Counted from the first letter of the stretch, positions 16,321-25,821 are shown. The stretch: 58,578 nucleotides of DNA from an uncultured Gammaproteobacteria bacterium (GCA_947258755.1 CAMYJO010000027.1:1-58578); one strand, 5' to 3'. The notes: a model not told the origin generated them from the letters alone. Numbers and translations are program-made.

Positions 16321-18270
16321 TTAAGCCTGGTTGGATTTAGATATTACTTCTTCCGCTTCCTGGAGTGCTTCACACTCGGCCTGTTTTTCAGCCAGTGCGG
16401 TTTCGAGTTGTTGGACTTGAGATTTAATTAACTCACCGCTTTCCAGTTCCTGTTGTAGTAGGTGCTGTATTTGTGAACATAGGAATTCGTTTTCTTCTTC
16501 GATGGCCTGCAACTTCTCAGTGATTTTTTCATCGCCATCTGCCGCATCCTTGGATGCGGGGACGGTGTTAGACTCATTTTCTTTTTCTTTCAAGGCGTCT
16601 TCTAGCTGTTCAAGCTTGGCTTCCATCTCGGCGGTTTTTTCCACTTCCTGTTTCAGTAAGTGCTCAATTTGCGCGCATAGGAATTCATTTTCCTCTACGA
16701 CGGCGTGTATTTTTTCATCCTGCTCGGTTCCAGTGTCACCTTGCGCTTCACTTAGGGATTGTTCAAGTTCTGCCAGCCGTGCCTTCATTTCCTCGGTCTT
16801 GGCTACTTCTTGTTTCAATAAATGTTCGATTTGTGAGCACAGGAATTCATTTTCTTCTTCCAGTGAATGAACTTTTTCGGTGATTTCACTATCATTTTCT
16901 TGTGTTTGAGGATCAGACTGTTCTCGAGCGATAGCCTCCTCCTCCCTTTCCTTTAAGGCGGCTTCCAGGCGCTCCATTTGTGCCTTCATCACGTCGCTAT
17001 TTTCAGCTTCCTGCTTTAGCAAGTGCTCAATCTGGGTCGTCAGGAATTCGTTTTCCTCTTTGAGTAGCCCCATTTCTTCATTCATTCCATCGAGCTCGGA
17101 ATCCACGGTGACATTTTCACTATCATCCTGCTCCCTGTCGCTGAGCATGGTTTGCAGGCGCTGATTGGCGTCAACCAGTTGCTTGTTCAAATCATCGTTG
17201 TCAGCGCGCAGCGCTTTGATCTCGTCCTCATTGGTGTGTGTGTCTTGCGAGTCATCGCTGGTATTGGACTGACTACGTTGTTCGTCCAGTTCTTCCATCA
17301 ATACGACAAGCTTTTGATTGGCTTCGTTCAGTTGTTTATTTAAATTGATGTTATCGACGCTGAGTTTGTCGACCATGTCTTCCAGCTGGGACGCCTCAGT
17401 GGTCTCGGGTAGATTGCCTAGTGCATTTTTGAGGTCGCTGATGGTGTCAAACGAATTCTTGAGTTTCTCCTGTGAGTCGATGAACATGGTCCTGAAATTT
17501 TCCAGGTTGTTGATGCGTTCACGATTGAAGTTGTCACGCTTGTCGGCGTCGGCAGCGGCCTGGCTGGCCTCTTCCTCAACGGCATCTGTTTTCTCGCGCT
17601 GTTCAGTAAGCTCTTGCAGCAGTTTAGTAAGTTGTTGTTGAGCGTCATTCAGTTGTTTATTCAGATTGATGTTATCGATGCTGAGCGTATCGACCATGTC
17701 CTCCAGCTGTGTGGCTTCATCCGACGATGACAGGTTGCCGAGTGCATTTTTGAGGTCGTTGATGGTGTCGAACGAATTCTTGAGTTTGTCCTGCGAATCA
17801 ATGAACATCGCCTTGAAACTTTCCAAGTTCTTGATGCGCGTGCGGTAAATGGCGTCACGTTTACCCCTGTCGCCGCCACTGGTTTCGGTAACCTGGGTTT
17901 CATAGTATTGGTTAATGAGCTTCCAGTAGCCGGCATCCGCCTCGCCTGAGGGCCGTGATGTAATGACCTGTTTTTCGGCCTCCAGTAGTTTTAGTCGTGC
18001 ACCTAATGAGGCCTGTTGAGTCGCATCCTCAGCAGTATTGGCTTGTTCCAATCTGGCCGTGGTCAGAGCGATCTCGTTTTCAATATAGGCCAGCAGCGAT
18101 GGTTCATTCTGTTGCTTTTCCTGGGCTGGTTTTTTATCCGCCTGCGCAGGGGGTGGCTGGAGTTTGCGCTTTTTCTTTGCGCGCAGTAACAGGAAGGCAC
18201 CAAGGGCCAGAACCACGAGTAATATTTCAGCCAATACAATGATGATGGTGGTAAGTGCAGTGCCTGACAT
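16321..18270 (-). CDS. Membrane-anchored coiled-coil protein with two families of internal repeats
   Basis: A 649-residue protein I do not recognise. A single N-terminal membrane segment (about 7-29, TTIIIVLAEILLVV onward) is followed by a basic stop sequence (AKKKRKL) and a long, mostly coiled-coil cytoplasmic region. Two ~80-residue repeats (145-223 and 252-332, each with FIDSQ, KLKNSFDTI and DLKNALGNL) are followed by four shorter ones with EENEFL at 405, 472, 527 and 592, each continuing IEHLLKQE or a close variant. Three of the four have Cys after EFL. The N-in anchor and rod-like body suggest a scaffold or envelope-spanning filament. It is very acidic and appears to be transcribed alone. 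Confidence 0.85.
   Translation of the reverse strand: MSGTALTTIIIVLAEILLVVLALGAFLLLRAKKKRKLQPPPAQADKKPAQEKQQNEPSLLAYIENEIALTTARLEQANTAEDATQQASLGARLKLLEAEKQVITSRPSGEADAGYWKLINQYYETQVTETSGGDRGKRDAIYRTRIKNLESFKAMFIDSQDKLKNSFDTINDLKNALGNLSSSDEATQLEDMVDTLSIDNINLNKQLNDAQQQLTKLLQELTEQREKTDAVEEEASQAAADADKRDNFNRERINNLENFRTMFIDSQEKLKNSFDTISDLKNALGNLPETTEASQLEDMVDKLSVDNINLNKQLNEANQKLVVLMEELDEQRSQSNTSDDSQDTHTNEDEIKALRADNDDLNKQLVDANQRLQTMLSDREQDDSENVTVDSELDGMNEEMGLLKEENEFLTTQIEHLLKQEAENSDVMKAQMERLEAALKEREEEAIAREQSDPQTQENDSEITEKVHSLEEENEFLCSQIEHLLKQEVAKTEEMKARLAELEQSLSEAQGDTGTEQDEKIHAVVEENEFLCAQIEHLLKQEVEKTAEMEAKLEQLEDALKEKENESNTVPASKDAADGDEKITEKLQAIEEENEFLCSQIQHLLQQELESGELIKSQVQQLETALAEKQAECEALQEAEEVISKSNQA
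16381..17067 (-). repeat. Four coding repeats with the EENEFL-x2-QIEHLLKQE core
   Basis: Within the coiled-coil protein, repeats cover roughly residues 402-442, 469-510, 524-564 and 589-630, with periods of 67, 55 and 65 residues. The DNA copies are visibly similar as well (AGGAATTCGTTTTC or AGGAATTCATTTTC recurs), so expansion by recombination is likely. Confidence 0.85.
17275..17838 (-). repeat. Two ~80-residue coding repeats in the coiled-coil protein
   Basis: Residues 145-223 and 252-332 share the order R-I-x-NLE, MFIDSQ, KLKNSFDTI, DLKNALGNL, QLEDMVD and NINLNKQLN, separated by a period of 107 residues. The DNA copies are also closely similar. Confidence 0.85.
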
Positions 18271-18391
18271 TGAAGCTTTCCTAAAAAAAATACGAATCTA
18301 CCCGGTTTAACGACCAAATGACTGAAAAATTGAGTCTTTTAGTAGTGTATATGACAGGGTTTGCAGAACCACAACCAGATAAAAACAGTGG

Positions 18392-18397
18392 TATAAT
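18392..18397 (+). promoter_or_regulatory. Candidate -10 element for the DUF3301-sprT pair
   Basis: TATAAT at 18392-18397 lies ~76 bp upstream of the DUF3301 start. No well-spaced -35 box is evident, so this is only a candidate promoter. Confidence 0.3.
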
Positions 18398-18473
18398 AAA
18401 TAGGCATATGCCTCGATAGTCCATATAATGCATGCATGGTTATAAAGCTGTTTTTTCACCGGGGAAGGCAGGC

Positions 18474-18797
18474 ATGCAAGCCTCCGAACTGATGTTGCTG
18501 GCGCTATTCGTCGTCGTTATCTGGTATTGGTTGGATGCTATGCGCACCAAGGAACTTGCCCGACAGGCCGGGCGCGCAGCCTGTGAGCGCGACCAATTGG
18601 CCTTTTTGGATGATACGGTGGTGTTGCAGAAAATCAGGCTACGTCGGAATCAATCGGGAGCATTAGTGGTTTGGCGTGGCTATGATTTCGAGTTTAGCAG
18701 TGATGGTTCGAGTCGTTATAAGGGTAGTATCGATATGCTGGGCAAGGACGTCAGTCGCCTGTTTCTTGAGCCACATCGCTTTGAGCCACTGATATGA
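18474..18797 (+). CDS. DUF3301 family protein
   Basis: A 107-residue protein of the gammaproteobacterial DUF3301 family. One N-terminal membrane segment (about 4-18, ELMLLALFVVVIWYW) is followed by a conserved cytoplasmic part with CERDQLAFLDDTVVL, RLRRNQSG and FEFSSDGSSRYKG. The function is unknown. The ATG at 18474 follows GGGGAAGG and gives the usual family length; an upstream ATG at 18432 would add 14 polar residues before the membrane segment. Its stop overlaps the next start by 4 nt (ATGA), so the two genes are translationally coupled. Confidence 0.85.
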   Translation: MQASELMLLALFVVVIWYWLDAMRTKELARQAGRAACERDQLAFLDDTVVLQKIRLRRNQSGALVVWRGYDFEFSSDGSSRYKGSIDMLGKDVSRLFLEPHRFEPLI

Positions 18798-19315
18798 CAA
18801 CCGTGATAGAGCCTATAGGTCAGGAACAACAGCAGCGGGTCATCGCGCAGACGCGTGAATATCTGACCCGGGCCGCTGAAATTTTACAGCGTGAATTTAC
18901 TGATATCCGCGTTTGCTTTGATCTGAAGGGCCGCGCTGCCGGCATGTACTGTATACGCGAGGACAGGCGCTGGATTCGCTATAACCCATACATCTTTGCC
19001 AAATATTTTGACGATAACCTGCAGCAGACCGTCCCGCATGAGGTCGCGCATTATGTGATTGAGCAGGTCTATGGTCATCAGACAGTGCGTCCTCACGGCC
19101 GTGAATGGCAGGCGCTCATGTTATCTTTGGGCGCGGAGCCCGAGCGCACCTGTCACTATGATCTCCAGGGGGTGCCGTTGCGACAGCAACATTATCACGG
19201 CTATGCCTGTGCCTGCAGTAGCTATCAACTAACGCGACGTCGTCATAACCGCATTGTCCGTGATGGCGTGCGTTATTATTGCCGTCAATGCAAGCAGGCA
19301 CTACAGCAGCAGTAG
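18794..19315 (+). CDS. sprT: SprT-like zinc metalloprotease-domain protein
   Basis: A 173-residue SprT-family protein. The metal-binding HEVAH motif has His82, Glu83 and His86 in VPHEVAHYV, and a C-terminal zinc ribbon shows C-x-C (YACACS) and C-x2-C (YYCRQC). The eukaryotic relative SPRTN digests DNA-protein crosslinks; the bacterial role is unsettled. It is probably cytoplasmic. Coupling to DUF3301 through ATGA overlap is seen in other Gammaproteobacteria, and the length matches E. coli SprT. Confidence 0.9.
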   Translation: MTTVIEPIGQEQQQRVIAQTREYLTRAAEILQREFTDIRVCFDLKGRAAGMYCIREDRRWIRYNPYIFAKYFDDNLQQTVPHEVAHYVIEQVYGHQTVRPHGREWQALMLSLGAEPERTCHYDLQGVPLRQQHYHGYACACSSYQLTRRRHNRIVRDGVRYYCRQCKQALQQQ

Positions 19316-19389
19316 TCATGCGCTCCATGCCCCGGGCTGGTTTTGCCGCAAAGGGGTAATTCATGTAATATCAATTCTTTGCATAGATC

Positions 19390-21222
19390 ATGATGCTAAT
19401 TAGGGAGCGACAGGTGGGGGTTTGGCGAAAATTTTTCCCTTTTCTGGGGTGGGTAGGTGAGCTCAAATCGACGAGTGTAGTTCGGGCTGACCTTATTGCA
19501 GGCATCACGGTTGCATTGGTCCTGATCCCACAATCCATGGCCTATGCCCAGCTGGCTGGATTACCTGCCTATTTTGGACTCTATATATCCTTCCTCCCCG
19601 TGATGGTCGCAGCCTTGTGGGGGTCCTCGCGGCAATTGGCGACCGGGCCGGTGGCCGTGGTCTCACTGATGACGGCGACGGCGTTGGCGCCGATTATCGG
19701 CGGTACGGCCCAGTCCAACCCGGAACTCGCGGCGCAATATATCCCACTGGCCATGTTTCTGGCATTACTGGTGGGCCTGTTTCAGTTGTTCCTCGGCGTT
19801 TTTCGTCTCGGTGTCGTGGTCAACTTTTTGTCTCATCCGGTGATTGTCGGTTTTACCAATGCCGCGGCCCTGGTGATTGGCTTGTCACAACTGTCAAAAA
19901 TATTCGGTGTCAGCATGCCCGGTGGGCCCGGCGATCATTTTCTGACCGTGCGTATTTGGGGTGTCCTCGAACAAGTGGTCAATAGCCATATGCCGACCCT
20001 GATCATGGGTGTGGCCGCCTTTGCCATGATGATGCTGATGAAAAAATTCCTGCCGAAACTTCCAGGTGTCCTGGTTGCTGTCGTTGTTACCACCGTCGTT
20101 AGTTATCTAATTGGTTTTGAAGCCATGAGTGGCAAGGTGGTCGGCGCCATTCCAAAGGGCCTGCCGGATTTACAGGCGCCGCAATTTAGTCTCGGCCTGA
20201 TGGCGGAATTATTACCGGCGGCGATCGTGATATCGCTGGTTGGATTTATGGAGGCGATTTCCATTGCCAAGGCGATGGCAGCCAAAACCAAGGATCATAT
20301 CGATCCCAACCAGGAGTTGATAGGGCAAGGCCTGGGTAATATCGCCGGTAGCTTTTCTCAATCCTATCCTGCCAGTGGTTCATTTTCGCGTTCAGCGGTT
20401 AACCTCAATGCAGGCGCTAAATCCGGTTTTTCCTCGGTTGTAACCGCTATCGTCGTTGTGATAACACTGCTGTTTCTAACTCCGCTACTCTATCATTTGC
20501 CCCAGGCGGTACTGGCCGCAGTGATCATGATGGCGGTATTTGGTTTGATCAATATCAAGGCCATCCGACATGCCTGGCTGGCAAATAAGGATGATGGCGT
20601 TGCAGCCATTGTTACTTTTGTTGCGACACTTGGTTTTGCGCCGCATCTGGACAAAGGCATTATTATTGGTGCCGGTCTTGCCATCGGTTTATACCTGTAT
20701 CGAACCATGACACCACGCATAGCCTTTCTAGGTCGCTACAAGGACGGTACCTTGCGTGATATCCGCGTGCATACTGATTTACCGGTCGATGAGAAGGTTG
20801 TGGCGGTACGTTTTGATGGTTCGCTGTATTTTGCCAATGTGTCGCATTTCGAGGAAGCGATTCTGGATGCCGTAGCTAAAAACCGCAATGCTAAATTTAT
20901 CCTGATCGTCGGCGATGGTATCAACGAGCTTGATGCGTCTGGCGAAGAGGTGTTGCATCATCTGGTAGAGCGACTACAGGGAAATAATGTCACCCTGGTC
21001 TTCAGCGGTCTGAAACGTCAGATCCTGCAAATCATGCGACGCACGACATTGATGGAGCGTATCGGTGAAGAGAACGTACACGCTACGGCCGACCTGGCGC
21101 TGGAATCCATTTATCGTCGTGTCGAAATCGATGACGGTGAGCAACTCTATTGTCCGCTCTATCCCGGTTTTGTCAGGCCTGTCGTCGAGGTGGTAGCAGA
21201 TGAGTCCAGCGACAAGGACTAG
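19390..21222 (+). CDS. SulP-family anion transporter with STAS domain (first copy)
   Basis: A 610-residue inner-membrane SLC26/SulP transporter. The N-terminal AGITVALVLIPQSMAYAQLAG signature begins the membrane domain, with about a dozen hydrophobic segments to residue ~440. A cytoplasmic STAS domain follows (about 455-560, containing RFDGSLYFANV and ILIVGDGINELDASGEE). Substrates in the family include sulfate, bicarbonate and dicarboxylates; I cannot tell which applies. It is longer than the second SulP in this window (508 residues) and only distantly similar to it. No ribosome-binding site is obvious; starts at 19390 or 19393 are equivalent. Confidence 0.92.
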   Translation: MMLIRERQVGVWRKFFPFLGWVGELKSTSVVRADLIAGITVALVLIPQSMAYAQLAGLPAYFGLYISFLPVMVAALWGSSRQLATGPVAVVSLMTATALAPIIGGTAQSNPELAAQYIPLAMFLALLVGLFQLFLGVFRLGVVVNFLSHPVIVGFTNAAALVIGLSQLSKIFGVSMPGGPGDHFLTVRIWGVLEQVVNSHMPTLIMGVAAFAMMMLMKKFLPKLPGVLVAVVVTTVVSYLIGFEAMSGKVVGAIPKGLPDLQAPQFSLGLMAELLPAAIVISLVGFMEAISIAKAMAAKTKDHIDPNQELIGQGLGNIAGSFSQSYPASGSFSRSAVNLNAGAKSGFSSVVTAIVVVITLLFLTPLLYHLPQAVLAAVIMMAVFGLINIKAIRHAWLANKDDGVAAIVTFVATLGFAPHLDKGIIIGAGLAIGLYLYRTMTPRIAFLGRYKDGTLRDIRVHTDLPVDEKVVAVRFDGSLYFANVSHFEEAILDAVAKNRNAKFILIVGDGINELDASGEEVLHHLVERLQGNNVTLVFSGLKRQILQIMRRTTLMERIGEENVHATADLALESIYRRVEIDDGEQLYCPLYPGFVRPVVEVVADESSDKD

Positions 21223-21225
21223 TAT

Positions 21226-21264
21226 TATTACTGACAGGTATAATGAACTCGCCTGTCAATAATA
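21226..21264 (+). terminator. Stem-loop downstream of the SulP gene
   Basis: TGACAGG (21232-21238) pairs with CCTGTCA (21252-21258), extended by ATTATT and AATAAT on the outer sides. It begins immediately after the SulP stop codon. It lacks a T run, so it may be an mRNA-stabilising hairpin rather than a classical terminator. Confidence 0.45.
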
Positions 21265-21532
21265 TGAGTCATTATGCGTCAGTCCCATATCCGTGTGGGG
21301 CAGCTTAAAAAACAATATAATACAATAAGTTGCAGCATTTTCTCTACGTTATAGACACTCTTCCGATAGCGAGTCCATAAATAGCCTGCTCAGCGGATGG
21401 CTGTTTATTACAGTATATTCTGATAGAATCGCGCCCTGATTCAGCCATGCCATTTCGTCTTTCGTCAGTGCGGAAGTAATACCATCGCTGACAAACATCC
21501 ATATTGCGATACACGTCTATGTCTAAGGCGCG

Positions 21533-23158
21533 GTGGCAGGTATTAACACAACCCAGGGTACTATTTTGATTTCAACAGCCAATATCACCATGCAGTTCGG
21601 GGCCAAGCCCCTGTTTGAAAATATTTCGGTCAAGTTTGGCGAAGGTAATCGCTATGGACTGATCGGCGCCAATGGATGTGGTAAATCCACTTTCATGAAA
21701 ATCCTTGGCGGCGACCTCGAACAGACTGCGGGTACCGTTAGCATCGATGTTAATGAAAGGGTCGGTAAGCTCAAGCAGGACCAATTCGCCTACGAGGATT
21801 TCACCGTACTGGATACCGTCATCATGGGACACAGTGAGCTTTGGGAAATCAAGGCAGAACGCGACCGCATCTATTCGCTTACAGAGATGAGTGAAGAAGA
21901 GGGTATGAAAGTGGCTGAGCTCGAAGTAGCCTTTGCCGAGCTGGATGGTTACACCGCGGAATCACGCGCCGGTGAATTATTATTGGGGCTAGAGATTCCA
22001 TTAGAACAGCACAATGGCCCAATGAGCGCGGTTGCACCCGGATGGAAACTACGCGTGCTGCTAGCGCAAGCCCTGTTCGCTGATCCTGATATCATGTTGT
22101 TGGACGAGCCCACCAATAACCTCGACATCAATACCATTCGTTGGTTGGAGAATGTTCTTAACCAACGCAACAGTACCATGATCATTATCTCGCATGACCG
22201 CCATTTTCTTAACAGCGTCTGCACGCACATGGCTGACCTGGATTACGGTGAGTTGCGTATGTACCCGGGTAATTATGATGAGTATATGACCGCATCGACA
22301 CAGGCCCGTGAGCGACAGTTGGCCGACAACGCCAAGAAGAAGGCCCAGATTGCTGAGTTACAAAGTTTTGTCAGTCGTTTTTCCGCCAATGCATCCAAGG
22401 CCAAGCAGGCGACGTCACGGGCAAAGCAAATAGATAAAATCCAGCTGGATGATATTAAGCCCTCTAGTCGTCAGAATCCTTATATCCGTTTTGAGCAGGA
22501 GAAAAAACTGTTCCGCCTGGCCCTGGAAGTTGAAGATATGAGTAATGGTTATGATGACCAACTGTTGTTCTCCGATATAAATATGATGGTCGAGGTGGGT
22601 GAGCGTATTGCCGTAATCGGTCCGAATGGTATTGGTAAAACCACACTATTGCGCACCTTGGTAGGCGACCTTGAGCCAAAAAGCGGTGTGGTTAAGTGGT
22701 CGGATAATGCCAATGTTGGCTATTATGCTCAAGACCATGCAGAAGATTTTAATAATAATAAGAATCTGTTTGACTGGATGTCACGATGGGGTAAGGAGGA
22801 AGACGACGAGCAATCCATTCGCGGTACCTTGGGTCGTTTATTGTTTTCACAGGACGAAATTAATAAACCAGTAAATATTATTTCCGGTGGTGAACAGGGG
22901 CGCATGCTGTTTGGTAAATTGATGTTGCAAAAGCCAAATATACTGGTTATGGATGAGCCGACAAACCATCTGGATATGGAATCTATTGAGTCACTAAACC
23001 TGGCGTTGGAAAATTTCCCAGGTACATTGATCTTTGTCAGTCACGACCGTGAATTCGTATCATCATTGGCAACACGGATAATTGAAATGAAGTCCGACGG
23101 CGTGGTTAACTTCAGCGGTAGTTATGATGACTATTTGCATAGTCAGGCTATCGAATAA
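21533..23158 (+). CDS. ybiT: ABC-F family ATPase, YbiT type
   Basis: A 541-residue soluble ABC-F protein with two ATPase domains joined by a basic linker. Walker A motifs are GANGCGKS (45-52) and GPNGIGKT (363-370). The first domain carries the YbiT-specific replacement of the ABC signature ([19 protein letters not shown]), and Walker B is [10 protein letters not shown] in the first and MDEPTNHLD in the second. ABC-F proteins bind ribosomes at the E site and relieve stalling. The start is uncertain: GTG 21533 has AAGGCG upstream, whereas E. coli YbiT begins near the codons at 21563-21566. The protein is otherwise full length and stands alone. Confidence 0.9.
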   Translation: MAGINTTQGTILISTANITMQFGAKPLFENISVKFGEGNRYGLIGANGCGKSTFMKILGGDLEQTAGTVSIDVNERVGKLKQDQFAYEDFTVLDTVIMGHSELWEIKAERDRIYSLTEMSEEEGMKVAELEVAFAELDGYTAESRAGELLLGLEIPLEQHNGPMSAVAPGWKLRVLLAQALFADPDIMLLDEPTNNLDINTIRWLENVLNQRNSTMIIISHDRHFLNSVCTHMADLDYGELRMYPGNYDEYMTASTQARERQLADNAKKKAQIAELQSFVSRFSANASKAKQATSRAKQIDKIQLDDIKPSSRQNPYIRFEQEKKLFRLALEVEDMSNGYDDQLLFSDINMMVEVGERIAVIGPNGIGKTTLLRTLVGDLEPKSGVVKWSDNANVGYYAQDHAEDFNNNKNLFDWMSRWGKEEDDEQSIRGTLGRLLFSQDEINKPVNIISGGEQGRMLFGKLMLQKPNILVMDEPTNHLDMESIESLNLALENFPGTLIFVSHDREFVSSLATRIIEMKSDGVVNFSGSYDDYLHSQAIE

Positions 23159-23220
23159 AGACTTGGCCATCGGTCGATATTAAAGTCAGCATTTTTATCG
23201 GCAACAATAGGGAATCCGGC

Positions 23221-23958
23221 ATGAGCGATACTAATTCGTTTGCAATCAATAAAAGTTTGTTGACCAATATTCTGGCCGCCGCTGTGCTCGTGCTGAGCTA
23301 TTTTGTCCCTGCATATAATGCGCAGCTGTTCAGTATGGGTATATTCGCATTATCTGGTGCTCTGACCAACTGGCTGGCGGTTTATATGTTGTTTGAACGC
23401 ATACCATTCTTATATGGTTCCGGGGTTATTCCAAGTCATTTCGGAGAATTCAAAAGCGCCATCAAGAAAATGATGATGGAGCAGTTTTTCACCCGTGATA
23501 ACCTGACGCGACTGATCGAGGTAGAAGAAGACTCGGCAGGGCAGCTTGTCGATCTGGACCCACTTTTGGATAACGTTGATTATGATCAGCTATATCAACG
23601 TCTGGTTGATGCAATCATGGAGTCATCGTTTGGTAGTATGCTGGGTATGTTCGGCGGCGTTGAAGCACTAGAGCCATTGCGTGAGCCCTTTGCCAAAAAA
23701 ATACGAGAGGCATTCAAAGATATGGCTGGCACCAAAACATTTCAGCATGCATTGGCAACCAGTTTAAATACGCCAGCCCTGAGTGATGACATTCTGAAGC
23801 ATGTTGAACAGATGCTTGAAAATCGTTTACAGGAACTGACGCCGGAAATGGTCAAAGATATCATCCAGACCATGATCAGAAAACATCTGGGTTGGCTAGT
23901 TGTCTGGGGTGGTGTGTTCGGCGGGCTGATTGGCTTGCTGGTTAGTTTTATTTCTTAA
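23221..23958 (+). CDS. DUF445 family membrane protein
   Basis: A 245-residue DUF445 protein. An N-terminal pair of membrane segments (about 13-60) includes the family signature GALTNWLAVYMLFER and is followed by a long helical cytoplasmic part and a C-terminal membrane segment (about 221-244, GWLVVWGGVFGGLIGLLV). The function is unknown. It lies 62 bp behind ybiT and could share its transcript. It converges on the broken arfB gene with only 4 bp between the stops. Confidence 0.85.
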   Translation: MSDTNSFAINKSLLTNILAAAVLVLSYFVPAYNAQLFSMGIFALSGALTNWLAVYMLFERIPFLYGSGVIPSHFGEFKSAIKKMMMEQFFTRDNLTRLIEVEEDSAGQLVDLDPLLDNVDYDQLYQRLVDAIMESSFGSMLGMFGGVEALEPLREPFAKKIREAFKDMAGTKTFQHALATSLNTPALSDDILKHVEQMLENRLQELTPEMVKDIIQTMIRKHLGWLVVWGGVFGGLIGLLVSFIS

Positions 23959-23962
23959 CTCG

Positions 23963-24341
23963 TTAATCGATAACCTTTCTACGCATTTCCTTTTTTCGTC
24001 CGTGCTTGGTTTTTGAGTCCATGCGTTTTTGTTTTGAGCTATGGCTAGGCTTGGTTGGTTTGCGTTTCTTCGCGACCACACCCGCATTTTTAATTAAAGC
24101 TGTCAGACGCTCCAGCGCCTCTTGTTTGTTTTGTTCCTGATGGCGATATTGCTGCGCCTTGATGATGATAATCCCATCCTTGCTGATGCGGTGGTCACGT
24201 AGGTTCGGCCTTGATATCAAAGCGCAGGTGTATTGCAGAAGAAACCTTGTTGACGTTTTGCCCACCGGCCCCCTGGGCGCGGATGGCACTAATTTCAATT
24301 TCGTCATCCTGCAGACTGATGTTATTGGATATTATTAACAT
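23963..24341 (-). pseudogene. arfB: Frameshifted arfB (YaeJ) peptide-release factor gene
   Basis: ArfB is a codon-independent hydrolase that rescues ribosomes stalled at the end of truncated mRNA. Reading from ATG 24341, 48 codons give [18 protein letters not shown], the catalytic GAGGQNVNK and [11 protein letters not shown], then a stop at 24195-24197. The rest ([19 protein letters not shown] onward, ending in the basic KRKPTKPSHSSKQKR tail) continues in another frame to 23963. The normal ~12 residues between FDIKA and the ISKDG segment are also missing, so a deletion not divisible by three removed codons and shifted the frame at about 24205. The two halves otherwise look well conserved, so the lesion is recent or a sequence error. 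Confidence 0.9.
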
Positions 24342-24455
24342 GACTATCGTTATCGTTATTTTCTGGCATGCATTATTCTAGCATTGTAGTGATTACTAGC
24401 GCGAGACTGGGTATGCAAACTGGATTTCTTGGTTTATGCAGTGACGTTGCAATGA

Positions 24456-24734
24456 TTAACCATATAGACAAAGGTAGGCGGTATCAGTAGCAACACTGAC
24501 TTCAAATGAACTGTTGGCAGGTACTTCAAATGATTGACCGGCGCTAAAGGTTTGCTGTTGCATACCGGGTAGTTGAATTTTCAGGGCGCCACTGATAACC
24601 GACATATGTTCTTTTTCTGCTGTATTAAAGGTGTAGTCTCCGGCGGCCATGACGCCGACTGTTGCAGGTAGGGTATCAGTTTGAAATGCAATCGATGTGA
24701 CCTTGCCATCAAAATATTCATTGGTTTTGAACAT
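24456..24734 (-). CDS. ppnP: Pyrimidine/purine nucleoside phosphorylase PpnP
   Basis: A 92-residue cupin of the PpnP (YaiE, DUF1255) family that cleaves several nucleosides with phosphate to the base and ribose-1-phosphate. The family segments [28 protein letters not shown] and [14 protein letters not shown] are all visible, and the length matches E. coli PpnP. An AGAGGAA-type site (reverse of TTCCTCTT) precedes the ATG at 24734. It is transcribed alone. Confidence 0.93.
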   Translation of the reverse strand: MFKTNEYFDGKVTSIAFQTDTLPATVGVMAAGDYTFNTAEKEHMSVISGALKIQLPGMQQQTFSAGQSFEVPANSSFEVSVATDTAYLCLYG

Positions 24735-24922
24735 GGTGTTCCTCTTTTGCTTTACATTAAAAGAATAGGCCAGCGCCGAGTGGTGGATAGCTATATTACT
24801 ATTTGCTTATTAAGAAAGCGATTCCAGCCTTATTTATAGGGTAAGACGTGCCCCATAAGTTAAGTTTTGATTAAAAAAGGGGCAATTCAGCAAAAAAAAT
24901 GAGACATATACAAAATTTGTGC

Positions 24923-24928
24923 TATAGT
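24923..24928 (+). promoter_or_regulatory. Candidate -10 element of the second cold-shock gene
   Basis: TATAGT at 24923-24928 would start transcription near 24935 and give a 5' leader of about 115 nt before the csp start at 25051. Long structured leaders are usual for cold-inducible csp genes. A matching -35 box is weak. Confidence 0.35.
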
Positions 24929-25050
24929 TCTTGATGGATGCATGTCATGCAGGTCTTGTCAGGTTTATCTTTTTAGGTTGTACTGTCAGTTGCCTTGTTT
25001 GTTATGCAATCAAGTAAATGTTTATTAATTTTTTGAAAGGTATTATTTTT

Positions 25051-25254
25051 ATGGCAACTGGTACTGTTAAGTGGTTTAACGAATCTAAGGGTTTTGGTTT
25101 TATTGCTCCTTCCGATGGTAGTGCTGATGTATTCGTACATTTCTCTGCAATCAATAGTGAAGGCTTTCGTACGCTGGCTGAAGGTCAGAATGTTAGTTAC
25201 GAAGTAGAAGATGGTCCTAAGGGCCCGCAAGCCAAGCAAGTCACTGTAAACTAG
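25051..25254 (+). CDS. CspA-family cold-shock protein (second copy)
   Basis: A 67-residue cold-shock domain with [19 protein letters not shown] (RNP1 KGFGFI), VFVHFSAI (RNP2) and the typical end [13 protein letters not shown]. The ATG at 25051 gives the standard family N-terminus; an in-frame upstream ATG at 25018 lies in the leader. It is followed by a strong terminator, so it is monocistronic. It is closer to the CspA/CspD consensus than the copy at 6195. Confidence 0.94.
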   Translation: MATGTVKWFNESKGFGFIAPSDGSADVFVHFSAINSEGFRTLAEGQNVSYEVEDGPKGPQAKQVTVN

Positions 25255-25274
25255 TTTTTTAGCTGGTTATTATT

Positions 25275-25303
25275 AAAAACCCGCAATTTATTGCGGGTTT
25301 TTT
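25275..25303 (+). terminator. Rho-independent terminator of the second csp gene
   Basis: ACCCGCAA (25279-25286) and TTGCGGGT (25291-25298) form an 8-bp stem with a TTTA loop, followed by six T residues. Confidence 0.92.
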
Positions 25304-25472
25304 CATGTTTGTTATTTAATATTAAGCGCCAGATGGAACTGCATCACAATATGCTTGCTATGGAGACCTTTTTCGTTAAATAACTATAAACAAATGATTG
25401 CAGCCCTTCAGTTTTGATGCACACAGCCGATTAAATAGTTAACTGTTTGCTATTATTCTAGAGGTCATCAGC

Positions 25473-25682
25473 ATGAGCGATGGAGTACTTTCTACCAGCG
25501 GGACATCCTTTTCTGCGCAAATCCTGTCTACCGAGCAGCAGGTCAAGGTGCTCAAAAAGGAGCAGGATATTACCAAGCAAGAAGGCGCTGCACAATTAAA
25601 GTTACTGGAGTCAGTCCCAACTGCCGAATCGAGACCGGACCCGTCATCCCCCGTGGGCTATAACGTCAATATCAAGGTCTGA
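25473..25682 (+). CDS. Small YjfB-like putative motility protein
   Basis: A 69-residue protein. The central helix (ILSTEQQVKVLKKEQDITK followed by LKLLES) resembles the YjfB/putative motility protein family (PF14070), a group of small proteins with a similar helix and a polar tail; the end VGYNVNIKV also fits. No function is established. There is no signal peptide. It is followed by a clear terminator, and no motility gene is near. The family call is moderate. Confidence 0.7.
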   Translation: MSDGVLSTSGTSFSAQILSTEQQVKVLKKEQDITKQEGAAQLKLLESVPTAESRPDPSSPVGYNVNIKV

Positions 25683-25705
25683 GGCCAAGTTGAGGCAAAA
25701 TCGAA

Positions 25706-25733
25706 AATCCACTCATCGGAGTGGATTTTTTTT
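25706..25733 (+). terminator. Rho-independent terminator
   Basis: AATCCACTC (25706-25714) and GAGTGGATT (25719-25727) form a perfect 9-bp stem with an ATCG loop, followed by an eight-T run, directly behind the YjfB-like gene. Confidence 0.93.
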
Positions 25734-25821
25734 GCGCCAGGCTTTTCGTCTCATCATAAAACGAATAGTTTATGTACCGTGATGGGTACAATAACCATAG
25801 ATTAACCAAGTTAAATGCTAA

